Virus record (IMG/VR): IMGVR_UViG_3300009703_002976
Coordinates: 23,168 to 87,167 of that record
DNA from: a virus
Reading direction: 5' to 3' (one strand)
Length of the DNA: 64,000 bases
Below are positions 25,862 to 35,277 of the stretch, in pieces. Position numbers and translations under genes: made by a program. The notes below the pieces were generated by a model. That model ran no database searches. It was not told the origin of the DNA and saw only the letters and a list, made by a program, of their open reading frames with translations. The stretch's first letter is position 1, and every line of letters starts with the position of its first letter.

Positions 25862-26636
25862 AATAACTATTATAATTCATACATGTGATGAATACAGTCA
25901 TTTTTGGGATGGTTGGTATACCATGTTCGATCATTTTGGATTTTTAGATTTAGGATGGCCCATACATTTTTGCAATGAAGAAGTAGATTTGCCTTTTAAT
26001 GATCAGAGAATAACTCAGATTAAAACAGGTAAAAGTAAAAAGTATATGGGAGTTGAATGGAGAGAATGGTTACCTACTTTTGGGGGACCTAAACAAGTTG
26101 ATGAAGGATGGAGTGATAGACTTATAGCATCTTTAAATTCAACTCAAACAAAGTATGTTTTATACATGCAAGAAGATCAATGGCCTTTTAAACAGATTAA
26201 TGTAAATTTATTTAATAAATTATTAAATTTCGTATCTATTCATGATATAAATGGATTAAGATTACATCGACTTATATCTTCTTATGATCTAAATGAATTT
26301 GAAGAAACAGACTATTATATAGACAATAAAAAAGTTTTAAGAGTCAAAAGGGATGCCGGTTTTTTATTATGTCATCAACCTACTATTTGGAATAAAGACT
26401 TTTTATTAGATGTGAGTATTCATGGAGAAGGGTTTAGAGATAATGAATATGCTGGAAGTGAAAGAGTTAGAGAAAAATATAAAGATCCAAAAATTTTTGT
26501 ATATAATCATCATTGGTTTTTAGAAAAATCTGCTTCTTCTGCTGGTTTATGGATACCAGAAATTGAATGGGAATATAGAGAAGTTGCAAGAGAACGTGAT
26601 GTTTATAAACATTTTAATATGATTAAAAATGAATAA
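25848..26636 (+). CDS. GT-A-like glycosyltransferase
   Basis: The 262-residue protein starts with ITIIIHTCDEYSHFWDGWY and includes a strand YVLYMQEDQWPF. There an ED pair takes the usual DxD place. 'GFLLCHQPTIWNKDFL' follows, and 'NEYAGSERVRE' may be an acceptor/catalytic segment. I recognise this pattern in phage and bacterial surface-polysaccharide glycosyltransferases. It overlaps its neighbours by 14 and 8 bases. Donor and acceptor are unknown. Confidence 0.55.
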   Translation: MHQNKITIIIHTCDEYSHFWDGWYTMFDHFGFLDLGWPIHFCNEEVDLPFNDQRITQIKTGKSKKYMGVEWREWLPTFGGPKQVDEGWSDRLIASLNSTQTKYVLYMQEDQWPFKQINVNLFNKLLNFVSIHDINGLRLHRLISSYDLNEFEETDYYIDNKKVLRVKRDAGFLLCHQPTIWNKDFLLDVSIHGEGFRDNEYAGSERVREKYKDPKIFVYNHHWFLEKSASSAGLWIPEIEWEYREVARERDVYKHFNMIKNE

Positions 26637-27354
26637 AACAAAAGTTTTTGCAGTTAGAATAGGCGACAAGTATGGACAAGATGTAGAAAATTACATTGAA
26701 TCCAAAATTTCAAATGTAACTTGGATTCGTGATGAATTACCAGATGTAAAATTACAATGGAATAAGTTACGAGTTATGAATATGGACATAGATGAACCTG
26801 TTCTTGTGATTGATATAGATATGCTTTTTATGAATGATTATGTTAAAGCAATAGATTATCCAATTAAAAAAGGTGAATTTTTAACTGCAAAGTCTTGGTG
26901 GAAAGATACTTGGAATGAAAATTATTCTTTATGTGGGGGATTTCAAAAATATTATCCAAAAGATTGTAAATACATTTATGATGAATTTATGAGTGATATT
27001 GATTATTGGTCACAATATTATATTACACGTAAAATAACAATTGGACCAGTTAATGGAGAGCAATATTTTGTAGAAGATCAAGTAAAGAATCGACTAAAAT
27101 TAAAATATCTTCCAGAAACATGGATGTCTAGGATGTGTAATAAAAATGATTTAGAAGAACTTGCTTTAATAAATTCTCAATATCCAGGAGAATATGTTTA
27201 TTTAGATGGGTTTCATAATGATATCAAAATAATACATTTTAAAGATTATGAAATAGATTATTCTTTTTCTTCTGGATATAGTTCCGCATCTCTTTCTGCT
27301 TCAACATCAGGTGTTTCTTCTTCACCTTCACCCTCATTAAGAATTTCAGAATAA
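26629..27354 (+). CDS. GT-A-like glycosyltransferase with antisense-overlap tail
   Basis: The 241-residue protein resembles the small glycosyltransferase at 23719: VFAVRIGDKYGQDVENYI start, PVLVIDIDMLFM (DxD), and AKSWWKDTWNENYSLCGG. Its last 32 codons run over the 3' end of the minus-strand gene at 27258. The resulting tail is very Ser-rich (SSASLSASTSGVSSSPSPS) and unlike the rest, so the natural domain probably ends near IIHFKDYEIDY. It is the last gene of the plus-strand island. Confidence 0.65.
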   Translation: MNKTKVFAVRIGDKYGQDVENYIESKISNVTWIRDELPDVKLQWNKLRVMNMDIDEPVLVIDIDMLFMNDYVKAIDYPIKKGEFLTAKSWWKDTWNENYSLCGGFQKYYPKDCKYIYDEFMSDIDYWSQYYITRKITIGPVNGEQYFVEDQVKNRLKLKYLPETWMSRMCNKNDLEELALINSQYPGEYVYLDGFHNDIKIIHFKDYEIDYSFSSGYSSASLSASTSGVSSSPSPSLRISE

Positions 27355-28145
27355 GCCGCAAATAATGAAACTAAATCTTCAGCTTTTCTAATTCTGGATC
27401 TGGCATCTTTATTTTCACTATTTTGTACATTTTCTTTTTCGAAAAGTTGTAATTTCCATTTAAAAATTTGTTCGGAACTTCCACCAAGTAATACTTCTAT
27501 ATTTGTAGGAATTTTTTCTGCTGTATCTTCCGGTACATCACCATTAACTATCAAATAATACCAATACATTGCTTCAATAATTGAACTAGCTTTTCTGATA
27601 TTTTGACGATACTCTTTATTTTCACATTCTTGTACTGGAGGGGATTCAAATATTTCAAGTTTTGTTTGAAATAATTCTTCTGTTGAAGCATTTCTTATTG
27701 AGTCCCATGTAATAGGTCTTGTTTCATCAATAGTTTCTATTTTAATATTGCCATTTGCTCTATATTCTAGATACTCTTGAAAATCTTTTTCTCTTTGTAA
27801 ATTATCATTATGCCATGCCTCAGTAAATTTTTCTATTTCTTCAAATGTCTTGAATTTGTGATCATCAGGCATAGAATCTATCAATGCTCGACATAATTCT
27901 GTTTCAACCATTGTTTCTAATTGTTGTACATCAATCTCGGGATGAGGAACAGTCAAATCTTCACCTTCAGGAATTTCTCTCCAACGAACCCATAAGGGAT
28001 TATCTACATCAGGTGTATTCAATGGATATTTGTAAAATATACCAGTAATTCTACATTGCTTCCAATATGATGTCCATGTTTCATAATCTGAAGCGTGATA
28101 TGCTTCTGCAAGAGTAGTTCTTTTTTGGACACTTTGTTCAGCCAT
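27258..28145 (-). CDS. Probable virion-associated protein with internal repeat
   Basis: The 295-residue protein is preceded by a good ribosome binding site (AAAGGAG, minus strand, close to its ATG). It carries two copies of a roughly 50-residue repeat at about 155-204 and 224-273. Matching phrases are FQTKLEIFE/FKWKLQLFE, ECENKEYRQNIRKA/NSENKDARSRIRKA and YYLIVNGD/YSEILNEGE. The C-terminus is strongly acidic. The N-terminal part is Trp/Tyr-rich (YETWTSYWKQ, LWVRWREIPEGE). No enzyme motif is visible. It probably shares a transcript with 28159, and a structural or assembly role is inferred from that pairing. Confidence 0.5.
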   Translation of the reverse strand: MAEQSVQKRTTLAEAYHASDYETWTSYWKQCRITGIFYKYPLNTPDVDNPLWVRWREIPEGEDLTVPHPEIDVQQLETMVETELCRALIDSMPDDHKFKTFEEIEKFTEAWHNDNLQREKDFQEYLEYRANGNIKIETIDETRPITWDSIRNASTEELFQTKLEIFESPPVQECENKEYRQNIRKASSIIEAMYWYYLIVNGDVPEDTAEKIPTNIEVLLGGSSEQIFKWKLQLFEKENVQNSENKDARSRIRKAEDLVSLFAAYSEILNEGEGEEETPDVEAERDAELYPEEKE

Positions 28146-28158
28146 TATATTTTCTCCT

Positions 28159-29112
28159 TTAAGGTGTTCTTTGTCCTGGTGTTATAAAATAATATGGTCC
28201 GCCATTATCTACTAATGATCCGCTTGGAGTATATGTTCTTGTATAGACTCCTCCAGAAGGCCCACTTAATGAGTTAGTGTAACTATTATATATTTTATCG
28301 TAAAAAGTTCCTCTATTTGTTCCTGAATTTGTTGTTGATACATTATACAATAAATGTCTTCTATAAAGTACTTGTAAATAAACATCATTTACCAATTTAT
28401 TAGTGGAAGCATTTGTACTTGATTCTAATTGTATTTCAGAATTGGTGCTGTCCCATCTAATATAATTATCAGGAGATGAGGGTTCAGTTGTATTTGCAGT
28501 TTTTAGATATAATTTATAAGTTGCATTTGTTGCACCATAGTATGTGTCAGTAAACCATGTTCCCTTATCGGACCAAGTTCCTCCTCCTGGATCAGATGTT
28601 GCCACTCTATAAGTTCCCACTTCATCACCAGAAAGCATTTGAGTAAGACAATGAGTTGCGAGAGTGTCTAGTAAGTCTGCTTCAACTATTGGTCCCATTT
28701 TTAAATCTGGAGAAGTCCAATACAATAATCCTGTGGCATTTATATCGGTATCATTGATACTTCCTGGATGATTGTTTGATGTATTTTGGTAAAATGTAGA
28801 TGTTGAATTAGCTAAAGTTGTTTGATCACTACTGAAGTTTGTGTCTGGTTCTGCTCCACTGCTAGGAGAATTATCATCAGGTTCTGTGTGAGATCCTTGA
28901 GCCCGTACCCCATTAATAGCCGTTCCTATAGTTACATCATCAGCACCGTTTGGTTGAGAAAGTCCCACATGTCCTGGAGTGGTATTAGTAGAATCTAAAA
29001 GGGCCGCATATCTTTTTCTTAGAAAATAGCTAAGAACTTCTAATTCAGAATCAGAAAACATTCTGAGATCGGCATTTCCTGAATCCCAGTATAAGTGTCT
29101 ATATTGTGTCAT
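28159..29112 (-). CDS. Probable virion structural protein
   Basis: The 317-residue protein is rich in Ser, Thr, Asn and Gly with short beta segments. It opens with RHLYWDSGNADLRMFSDSEL-EVLSYFLRKRYA. That W-(D/N)-S...SD-E-L opening is one I associate with small structural proteins of marine T4-like phages. It lacks catalytic motifs. It sits just downstream of a minus-strand TATAAATA and 13 bases before a second minus-strand gene, so the two form a late-type unit inserted between plus-strand glycosylation genes. A fibre or decoration role is possible. Confidence 0.5.
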   Translation of the reverse strand: MTQYRHLYWDSGNADLRMFSDSELEVLSYFLRKRYAALLDSTNTTPGHVGLSQPNGADDVTIGTAINGVRAQGSHTEPDDNSPSSGAEPDTNFSSDQTTLANSTSTFYQNTSNNHPGSINDTDINATGLLYWTSPDLKMGPIVEADLLDTLATHCLTQMLSGDEVGTYRVATSDPGGGTWSDKGTWFTDTYYGATNATYKLYLKTANTTEPSSPDNYIRWDSTNSEIQLESSTNASTNKLVNDVYLQVLYRRHLLYNVSTTNSGTNRGTFYDKIYNSYTNSLSGPSGGVYTRTYTPSGSLVDNGGPYYFITPGQRTP

Positions 29113-29117
29113 AAATA
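29110..29117 (+). promoter_or_regulatory. Possible late promoter (CATAAATA) for 29215
   Basis: One base differs from the T4 late consensus on the plus strand. It is 97 bases before the ATG at 29215 and overlaps the start of the minus-strand gene. It is a weak call because AT-rich sequence produces such octamers by chance. Confidence 0.25.
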
Positions 29118-29182
29118 GTCCATTGACAAGTGGTTCAAAATAGTGTAAACTATATAATTGTATATCTTGTTTATATTATATG

Positions 29183-29190
29183 TATTTATA
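29183..29190 (-). promoter_or_regulatory. Putative T4-type late promoter (TATAAATA) for 29112-27258
   Basis: This is an exact consensus octamer read on the minus strand, about 70 bases upstream of the ATG ending at 29112. It lies in the 102-base divergent spacer 29113-29214, which otherwise holds no gene. It supports late expression of the two minus-strand genes. Confidence 0.55.
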
Positions 29191-29214
29191 TTTATTTAGT
29201 CATCAAAAGTGCTT

Positions 29215-31875
29215 ATGAAAATCCTATATATTACTCCTCACCTATCTACAGGTGGTGCCCCACAGTATCTTCTTAAAAAAATAGAATTCTTACATAGTGA
29301 CAATGATATTTATGTCATCGAATATAATGATTATGGTATCTATAGAGTTCAAAAAGATAAAATATTAAACATTTTAAATGACCGATTAATAACTTTGTCT
29401 GAAGACAAAACTGATATACTGAAATATTTAGATGAAATAAAACCCCATATTGTTCACTTTGAGGAGATGCCTGAATTTTTTGTGGACGATGAAATAGCAG
29501 AACAAATTTATCAAAAAGAAAGAAGATATTTAATTTTTGAAACTTCTCATGATTCTTCATTCAATCCTGATGAAAAAAGATTTTTACCAGATAAATTTTT
29601 ATTCTGTAGTGATAATCAATTAATAAAATTTAGATCATTAGATGTTCCTGCATGTGTTATAGAATATCCTGTTGATAAAAAAGTAGAAGAGAAACGAAGA
29701 GATGTTGCTTTAAGAGAATTAGGAGTTGATCCTGCCTTGAAGCACGTATTGAATGTTGGATTATGGACATCTAGAAAAAATCAAGCAGAAATTATTGAAT
29801 ATGCCAAACTTTTACCTGATGTACAATTTCATTTTGTAGGGAATCTTGCAGAAAATTTCAAAGAATATTGGGAACCCCTAACAAAAGATTTGCCTGATAA
29901 TTGTATCGTTTGGGGAGAACGAGAAGATGTAGACAGATTTTATTCATGTATGGATTTATTTTTATTTGCTTCAAGGGGGAATGAACACGATAAAGAAACG
30001 AATCCATTAGTATTAAAAGAAGCATTATCTTGGAAGATACCTGTTTTAGCACATAAACTTGATTCATATCTTGACAAATATAATGATAAAGTTACTTGGC
30101 TTTCTGATAATGTTGAAATTAATACAATTAAAATATGCAGAATGTTGAATATAAGTGATCGAATTGTAAATTGTTCCATTGATGAAACTAAAGTAACTTT
30201 ACACTTCACGAATTTTTATGAATGTTTTCATGAAAAATTATTATGTATCTATGAAATAGATACTGAATTGTTGGCGTATAGATCCCATATTATATGCAAT
30301 TCGATGTGGGCTCAACCGCATTGTGGTAAAGATGTTACAAATGGATTTATAGTAAAAATATATGATGCTCCTAAAAATTATTTTTCGAATATAAATGATG
30401 AAAATTTAGTAGATGATCATCATCTTTTATTCGAAAAAACGTTTTCATGGAAAAATGAAGTAGATATTGCAGTTCTTGGTGAAAGAAAAAAATTTCATGG
30501 AATACCAGATGATCCCTCTTCTTGGTATACTCTTTATGAAACGTTAATATTAAAATATTATAATAAATTAAATTTAATAGAAGGCGATACTGTAATTGAT
30601 ATTGGAGGTCACTATGGATTTTTTACTATGTACGCCTTAAACAAAGGTGCTTCTCAGGTTCATACAATTGAACCCACAAAAACAACTTTTGATGTTTTAT
30701 GTAAAAATTTAAAAGATTATGATAATGTTAAAAAATATAATTTAGCAATTTCTTCTGATAATGAAAGTAGAGAACTTATTGCTATTGGTTCTAGTTCATG
30801 TAATTCTTTTCATGAAAACTTTAATAATAGTCCAGACAATAAAGAAAATTTAGGAATAAGAAAAAAACAAGTTGTTAATTGTGTTACACTTGAACAATTT
30901 ATGAAAAATAATAATATTGATAGAATAGATGCATTGAAATTAGATTGTGAAGGAGCAGAATGGGATATGTTACCAGCAATTAGTGATGATTTTTTTAAGT
31001 ATAAGATAAGAAAACTTTCTATGGAAGCACATCCAGATGGTGTGGGTCAAGAAGGAATGAAAAATAGGGCAATTGAATTTATAGAACGATTAGAGGGTTT
31101 AAATTATCATGTCATTGCTGATTCTCAAATAACATCAAATGGAGAATTGGGTAATTTATGGGCATCAAGAAAACCAAAAATAAAAATAGTTCATATGCTT
31201 GTTGATCCTGATGGAGAAAGAGAAAAAGAATCGATAAGACATCTTACAAAATTATCTGAATATTCGAACTGGAAATATGAACAAATAATAAATCCCTTAT
31301 ATAAAGATTTTCCACCAAAAGAAACATGTGCTAGACCAGAATCTGTCCAAATGAAGCCAGGAGAATATAAATTAACTCCTGCACATTATGGTAATTATTC
31401 TGCTCATAAAGATGCTATAAACAAACATTTAAATGATGAATTTGATGCGATTTTATTTTGTGAATGTGATGCTATTTTTATAAAACCGGTTCATGTGGTT
31501 TATAGAGAAATTATGGATAGATTAGATGATATAAATCAATATGATTTGTATTATATGTCTTTTGGAAAAAGAATTCCTGATTGGGAACACGAAGACTATG
31601 AATATTTTGGTGTGACGAATAGAATGTCTGAAGCACATTGTTATTTACTGCCCACAGATAAAAAGAGAAAATTATATTTTAGAAAGAAATTAAAAGACAC
31701 GAAGTGGGATACATATGATTTATGGTTGAATAACAATATATTTCCAGATAAGAAATGTGGCATAGTTAAATCTCCTATTTCAATTCAATGTTCAGGTGAG
31801 TCATATCTAGACAAATCTTTTAAAGATGGAACTACTTTATTAACTGATGAAGAACTAACACATGAAACGTTTTAA
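29215..31875 (+). CDS. Trifunctional GT4-like / FkbM methyltransferase / C-terminal glycosyltransferase-like fusion
   Basis: The 886-residue protein has three parts. Residues 1 to about 290 are GT4-like (KILYITPHLSTGGAPQYLLK; VLNVGLWTSRKNQ; ETNPLVLKEALSWKIPVLA). A beta-rich linker of about 140 residues follows. About 455-650 is FkbM-type methyltransferase (TVIDIGGHYGFFTMYAL; HTIEPTKTTFD; ALKLDCEGAEWDML). The remaining 235 residues begin IKIVHMLVDPDGERE and contain DAILFCECDAIF, a strand with an acidic pair like a GT-A site. ATG 29215 is preferred to GTG 29209. It overlaps the next giant gene by 14 bases. It could transfer a sugar, O-methylate it and extend it in one polypeptide; that order is inference. 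Confidence 0.8.
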   Translation: MKILYITPHLSTGGAPQYLLKKIEFLHSDNDIYVIEYNDYGIYRVQKDKILNILNDRLITLSEDKTDILKYLDEIKPHIVHFEEMPEFFVDDEIAEQIYQKERRYLIFETSHDSSFNPDEKRFLPDKFLFCSDNQLIKFRSLDVPACVIEYPVDKKVEEKRRDVALRELGVDPALKHVLNVGLWTSRKNQAEIIEYAKLLPDVQFHFVGNLAENFKEYWEPLTKDLPDNCIVWGEREDVDRFYSCMDLFLFASRGNEHDKETNPLVLKEALSWKIPVLAHKLDSYLDKYNDKVTWLSDNVEINTIKICRMLNISDRIVNCSIDETKVTLHFTNFYECFHEKLLCIYEIDTELLAYRSHIICNSMWAQPHCGKDVTNGFIVKIYDAPKNYFSNINDENLVDDHHLLFEKTFSWKNEVDIAVLGERKKFHGIPDDPSSWYTLYETLILKYYNKLNLIEGDTVIDIGGHYGFFTMYALNKGASQVHTIEPTKTTFDVLCKNLKDYDNVKKYNLAISSDNESRELIAIGSSSCNSFHENFNNSPDNKENLGIRKKQVVNCVTLEQFMKNNNIDRIDALKLDCEGAEWDMLPAISDDFFKYKIRKLSMEAHPDGVGQEGMKNRAIEFIERLEGLNYHVIADSQITSNGELGNLWASRKPKIKIVHMLVDPDGEREKESIRHLTKLSEYSNWKYEQIINPLYKDFPPKETCARPESVQMKPGEYKLTPAHYGNYSAHKDAINKHLNDEFDAILFCECDAIFIKPVHVVYREIMDRLDDINQYDLYYMSFGKRIPDWEHEDYEYFGVTNRMSEAHCYLLPTDKKRKLYFRKKLKDTKWDTYDLWLNNNIFPDKKCGIVKSPISIQCSGESYLDKSFKDGTTLLTDEELTHETF

Positions 31876-34800
31876 ATTATCTCTTGTAACTTCTTGTTAC
31901 AATGCTGAGTCTTATTTGGAAGAGTTAGCGAATTCTGTTTTTTATCAAAATTATGATCATTGGGAATGGATTCTTGCTGATGATTTTTCTGTTGATAATA
32001 CTCGTACATTAATGGAAGAATTAAAAAGAAAAGATTCTAGAATAAGAATTGTAGAACCCAAACATAAAAAAGAAATTTGGTGGAATCCACAACTTCATGC
32101 TGTTGGTGAAATAGTATGTCATTTAGATGCTGATGATGCAATTTTACCTGGAACATTTGATAAAATAATACATTATTTTAATTTATTTCCAGAAGCAGTT
32201 TTACTTCATTTTAATGCAAACAAATATTTTAATACCCTACCCCAAAATACAACTAATCTCTTTGATAATTTTAAAGACAATGTATACATGACAAGAGATA
32301 ACAATTCTTTTTTAGAAGGATTTGAAAAGTTGTGGCCCCAACGAACAAATATTTTTGGATATTTGAGAATATTTAAAAATTTACCAGGATTGCATTTTCC
32401 AGAACATAAAGATGATGATGCTTGTTTATCAAATGATGGACAATGGCTTTTACATTTAGAAAGATATGGAAAATGGTTAACTATTCCTAGAACATCATAT
32501 CTTGCAAGAGAACACGGTGAATGTGAAAACTTTAGAAACTGGAATCCTCGTGGAGAAGCACAATTAGTAATAAATGAAAAAAGAGATAGAAATAATTTTA
32601 TTTTAGAATATCCAAGAAATATTAAATATTTTGATGATATCTATGATTTAGCAGAATCTACTTATTTGAGCAAATTGAATTATGAAACAGAAAGAAAAAA
32701 TGTAAGTTTTTTAAATTTTAATTATGGTGAAGAACAACGAACAAAAGTAAAACAATTATTTTTTGATCATGATATAGTTTTTGAAAAGTATCTAGACAAT
32801 ATTTCTTATTATTTTGTTAAAATAAATTTAGAAGATACATCAGATACAATAAGAACAATTATATCTAAATTACCTGTAGCAAATTTTGAATTAAGTTTTT
32901 TTTCAGATAATGTGCATTTACATCAAAATAATCGTACACAATCAGACAATATTGAAAATATAAAAGAGACTATTACATCAGATGGTCGAAGTGTTTTTTG
33001 GTATGCACAAGATAATCGAATACAATTTATTTCTGCTGTTCAACAAATAAAAGATGTTTCTGATATTGTTTTATCTACAGGAAATGCATATGTTTTAGAA
33101 AGAAAAAAAGAAAGAGAAGAAGAAAATAATAATTTAAAAATAATGCAAGTACATATTGGTTGTGGGCTTGATATTCCACCCAAAGGATATGGGGGATTAG
33201 AAGAAGTCATGTATCAATATATGAGAGTAGCAAAGGGTAGAGGACATGAAGTAGAGTTAAAATGGTTAGATGATATAACGCAAAGTGATTTAGAAAAATA
33301 TGATGTATTTCATAATCATACTGGTGGATTTTATGATTTATTGAGAGATAGATGTATACCTTATATTTTTACAATGCATGATGCTTTTGTGAAAATACAT
33401 GGAAAAGATTCTCATTTTTATATGACTAATAATGAGACTATAAAAAATTCTTTATTCAGTTTAATTCCAACTGAAGATATGATAGATTTTTTTCTATATC
33501 CAGATAAGTTAAGAAGATTGCATCATGGTGTAGATACGAATTTTTATTTTCCTGTAAAAAACAAAAATGATGTACGATTGATTTGCGTGGGTGGAGGAGA
33601 TGATAGAAAAGGATTTCATTTAGCAGTTCAGGCGGCAAAAACATTAGGACTTCCTATAACGATTGTTGGACCAGATTCAATACATGCAGTATATAATAAA
33701 ACTTTTTATGATATTGTAGAAGAATGTAAAAATCATATTGATATAACTCTTACAGGTAATGTAGAAAAATATGAATTAAGAAATATATTAAATGAACATC
33801 ATATAATGATTCATCCAGCATCATTAGAAACAGGGCAACCCTGTCTTGCAGTTCTTGAAGCAATGGCGTGTGGATTACCTGTAGTTGGAACAATGCAAGA
33901 TAAAATTTCTTTGAAAGGATTTGAATTATGTACTAGAGAAGTTGATGATATTGTAAATAAGGTTAAACTTGTTTTAAATGACTATGATGAATATTCAAAG
34001 AAAGCAAGAGAATTTGCTAAAGAAAGAGATTGGGAAAATATTTTTGATGAATTGGAAAAATATTATTATGAAGCAAAAGAATTAAAATATACTAAGCCAT
34101 TTGATATGAAAGATAGATTGTTATTTGCGTATCAAAATACAGATGCAGATGGTAAAAATATTTTCGATTTAAATATGCAAAAAAATCCTTATTTGGCTGT
34201 TAAAGGATCTATTCCTGGAAATTATAAAATTAATTTTATTGATAGAGATACGGGTGGGGTTCATTATTCAAATGATGTTTCTGCGGGTGGCTGGGTTGCT
34301 TGTGGTATTGATTATTATGTTAATTGGAGAGTTGAAGCAATAAATGTTCAAACAGAAGAAATAGAATTTGAATATGAACAAGATTTTACAAATAAAAATA
34401 TTTTTGTTTGGTTTGATTCAGTAGCATTGGGAGATACTTTAGCTTGGGTACCAGTTGTTGAAGCATTTCGCAAGAAACATAAATGTAAAATGTATTGTAG
34501 TACATTTTGGAACGATTTAGTATCTGAATCATACCCAGAAATAACCTTTATAACCCCTGAATCTGGATTTAATGATTTTGTATCTTCTTATCGAATAGGT
34601 TTTTTTGAAGAAAGTCTTCAATCTCCAGTAGATATGAAAAATGTTTCGTTACAGAAATTATGTGCAGGTATTCTTGGTTTTAAAGATTTTGAAGAAACAA
34701 AATGTGAAATAATAGTTAAAGAAAGAGAGGAAGATCCACAATTAATTCGAAAGCCTTATGTGTGCATTGGTATGCAATCAACTGCTCAAGCAAAATATTG

Positions 34801-35275
34801 GAATTATCCAGGAGGATGGGATGAGGTGGTTGACTTTTTATCCAAAAAGGGATATAATATAGTATGTATAGATAAACACCATTCTTTTGGACAAGGAGAA
34901 TATTTTAATAAATCACCAAAAAATGTGATAGGAAGACATGAACGAACTTTAGATCAAACAATTGCTACTTTAAATGGTGCTGAATTTTTTATTGGATTGG
35001 GTTCTGGTTTATCGTGGTTGGCGTGGTCTTTAAATAAATATGTAGTAATGATATCGGGATTTAGTAATCCTATATCTGAATTCTCTTCAAAATGTTTTAG
35101 AATCCATAATGATACAGTTTGTAATAGTTGTTATAATCGGCATAAATTTGATCCCGGTGATTGGTTGTGGTGTCCAGATCATAAAAATACTGACAGAATG
35201 TTTGAATGCACAAAAAACATTGAACCAGTAAAAGTTTGTGATGCTATTGAAGAAGTAATAAAACTAATAGACTAA
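31862..35275 (+). CDS. Giant GT2 / GT4 / TibC-type heptosyltransferase fusion
   Basis: The 1137-residue protein starts with a GT2 domain (LSLVTSCYNAESYLEELANS; WILADDFSVDN; HLDADDAI) to about residue 300. From about 425 there is a GT4 domain (IPPKGYGGLEEVMYQY; GGGDDRKGFHLAVQA; E-AMACGLPVVGT). From about 755 a C-terminal unit resembles autotransporter strand-loop-strand O-heptosyltransferases (TibC/Aah). Its features are FVWFDSVALGDTLAWVPV, GMQSTAQAKYWNYPGGW, GLGSGLSWLAWSL, and a CNSC...WCPDHKNTDRMFECT cysteine finger, which binds iron in that family. Those enzymes glycosylate protein Ser residues with ADP-heptose. An O-glycosylated virion or host-surface protein is a reasonable but unproven target. 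Confidence 0.82.
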   Translation: MKRFKLSLVTSCYNAESYLEELANSVFYQNYDHWEWILADDFSVDNTRTLMEELKRKDSRIRIVEPKHKKEIWWNPQLHAVGEIVCHLDADDAILPGTFDKIIHYFNLFPEAVLLHFNANKYFNTLPQNTTNLFDNFKDNVYMTRDNNSFLEGFEKLWPQRTNIFGYLRIFKNLPGLHFPEHKDDDACLSNDGQWLLHLERYGKWLTIPRTSYLAREHGECENFRNWNPRGEAQLVINEKRDRNNFILEYPRNIKYFDDIYDLAESTYLSKLNYETERKNVSFLNFNYGEEQRTKVKQLFFDHDIVFEKYLDNISYYFVKINLEDTSDTIRTIISKLPVANFELSFFSDNVHLHQNNRTQSDNIENIKETITSDGRSVFWYAQDNRIQFISAVQQIKDVSDIVLSTGNAYVLERKKEREEENNNLKIMQVHIGCGLDIPPKGYGGLEEVMYQYMRVAKGRGHEVELKWLDDITQSDLEKYDVFHNHTGGFYDLLRDRCIPYIFTMHDAFVKIHGKDSHFYMTNNETIKNSLFSLIPTEDMIDFFLYPDKLRRLHHGVDTNFYFPVKNKNDVRLICVGGGDDRKGFHLAVQAAKTLGLPITIVGPDSIHAVYNKTFYDIVEECKNHIDITLTGNVEKYELRNILNEHHIMIHPASLETGQPCLAVLEAMACGLPVVGTMQDKISLKGFELCTREVDDIVNKVKLVLNDYDEYSKKAREFAKERDWENIFDELEKYYYEAKELKYTKPFDMKDRLLFAYQNTDADGKNIFDLNMQKNPYLAVKGSIPGNYKINFIDRDTGGVHYSNDVSAGGWVACGIDYYVNWRVEAINVQTEEIEFEYEQDFTNKNIFVWFDSVALGDTLAWVPVVEAFRKKHKCKMYCSTFWNDLVSESYPEITFITPESGFNDFVSSYRIGFFEESLQSPVDMKNVSLQKLCAGILGFKDFEETKCEIIVKEREEDPQLIRKPYVCIGMQSTAQAKYWNYPGGWDEVVDFLSKKGYNIVCIDKHHSFGQGEYFNKSPKNVIGRHERTLDQTIATLNGAEFFIGLGSGLSWLAWSLNKYVVMISGFSNPISEFSSKCFRIHNDTVCNSCYNRHKFDPGDWLWCPDHKNTDRMFECTKNIEPVKVCDAIEEVIKLID

Positions 35276-35277
35276 AA

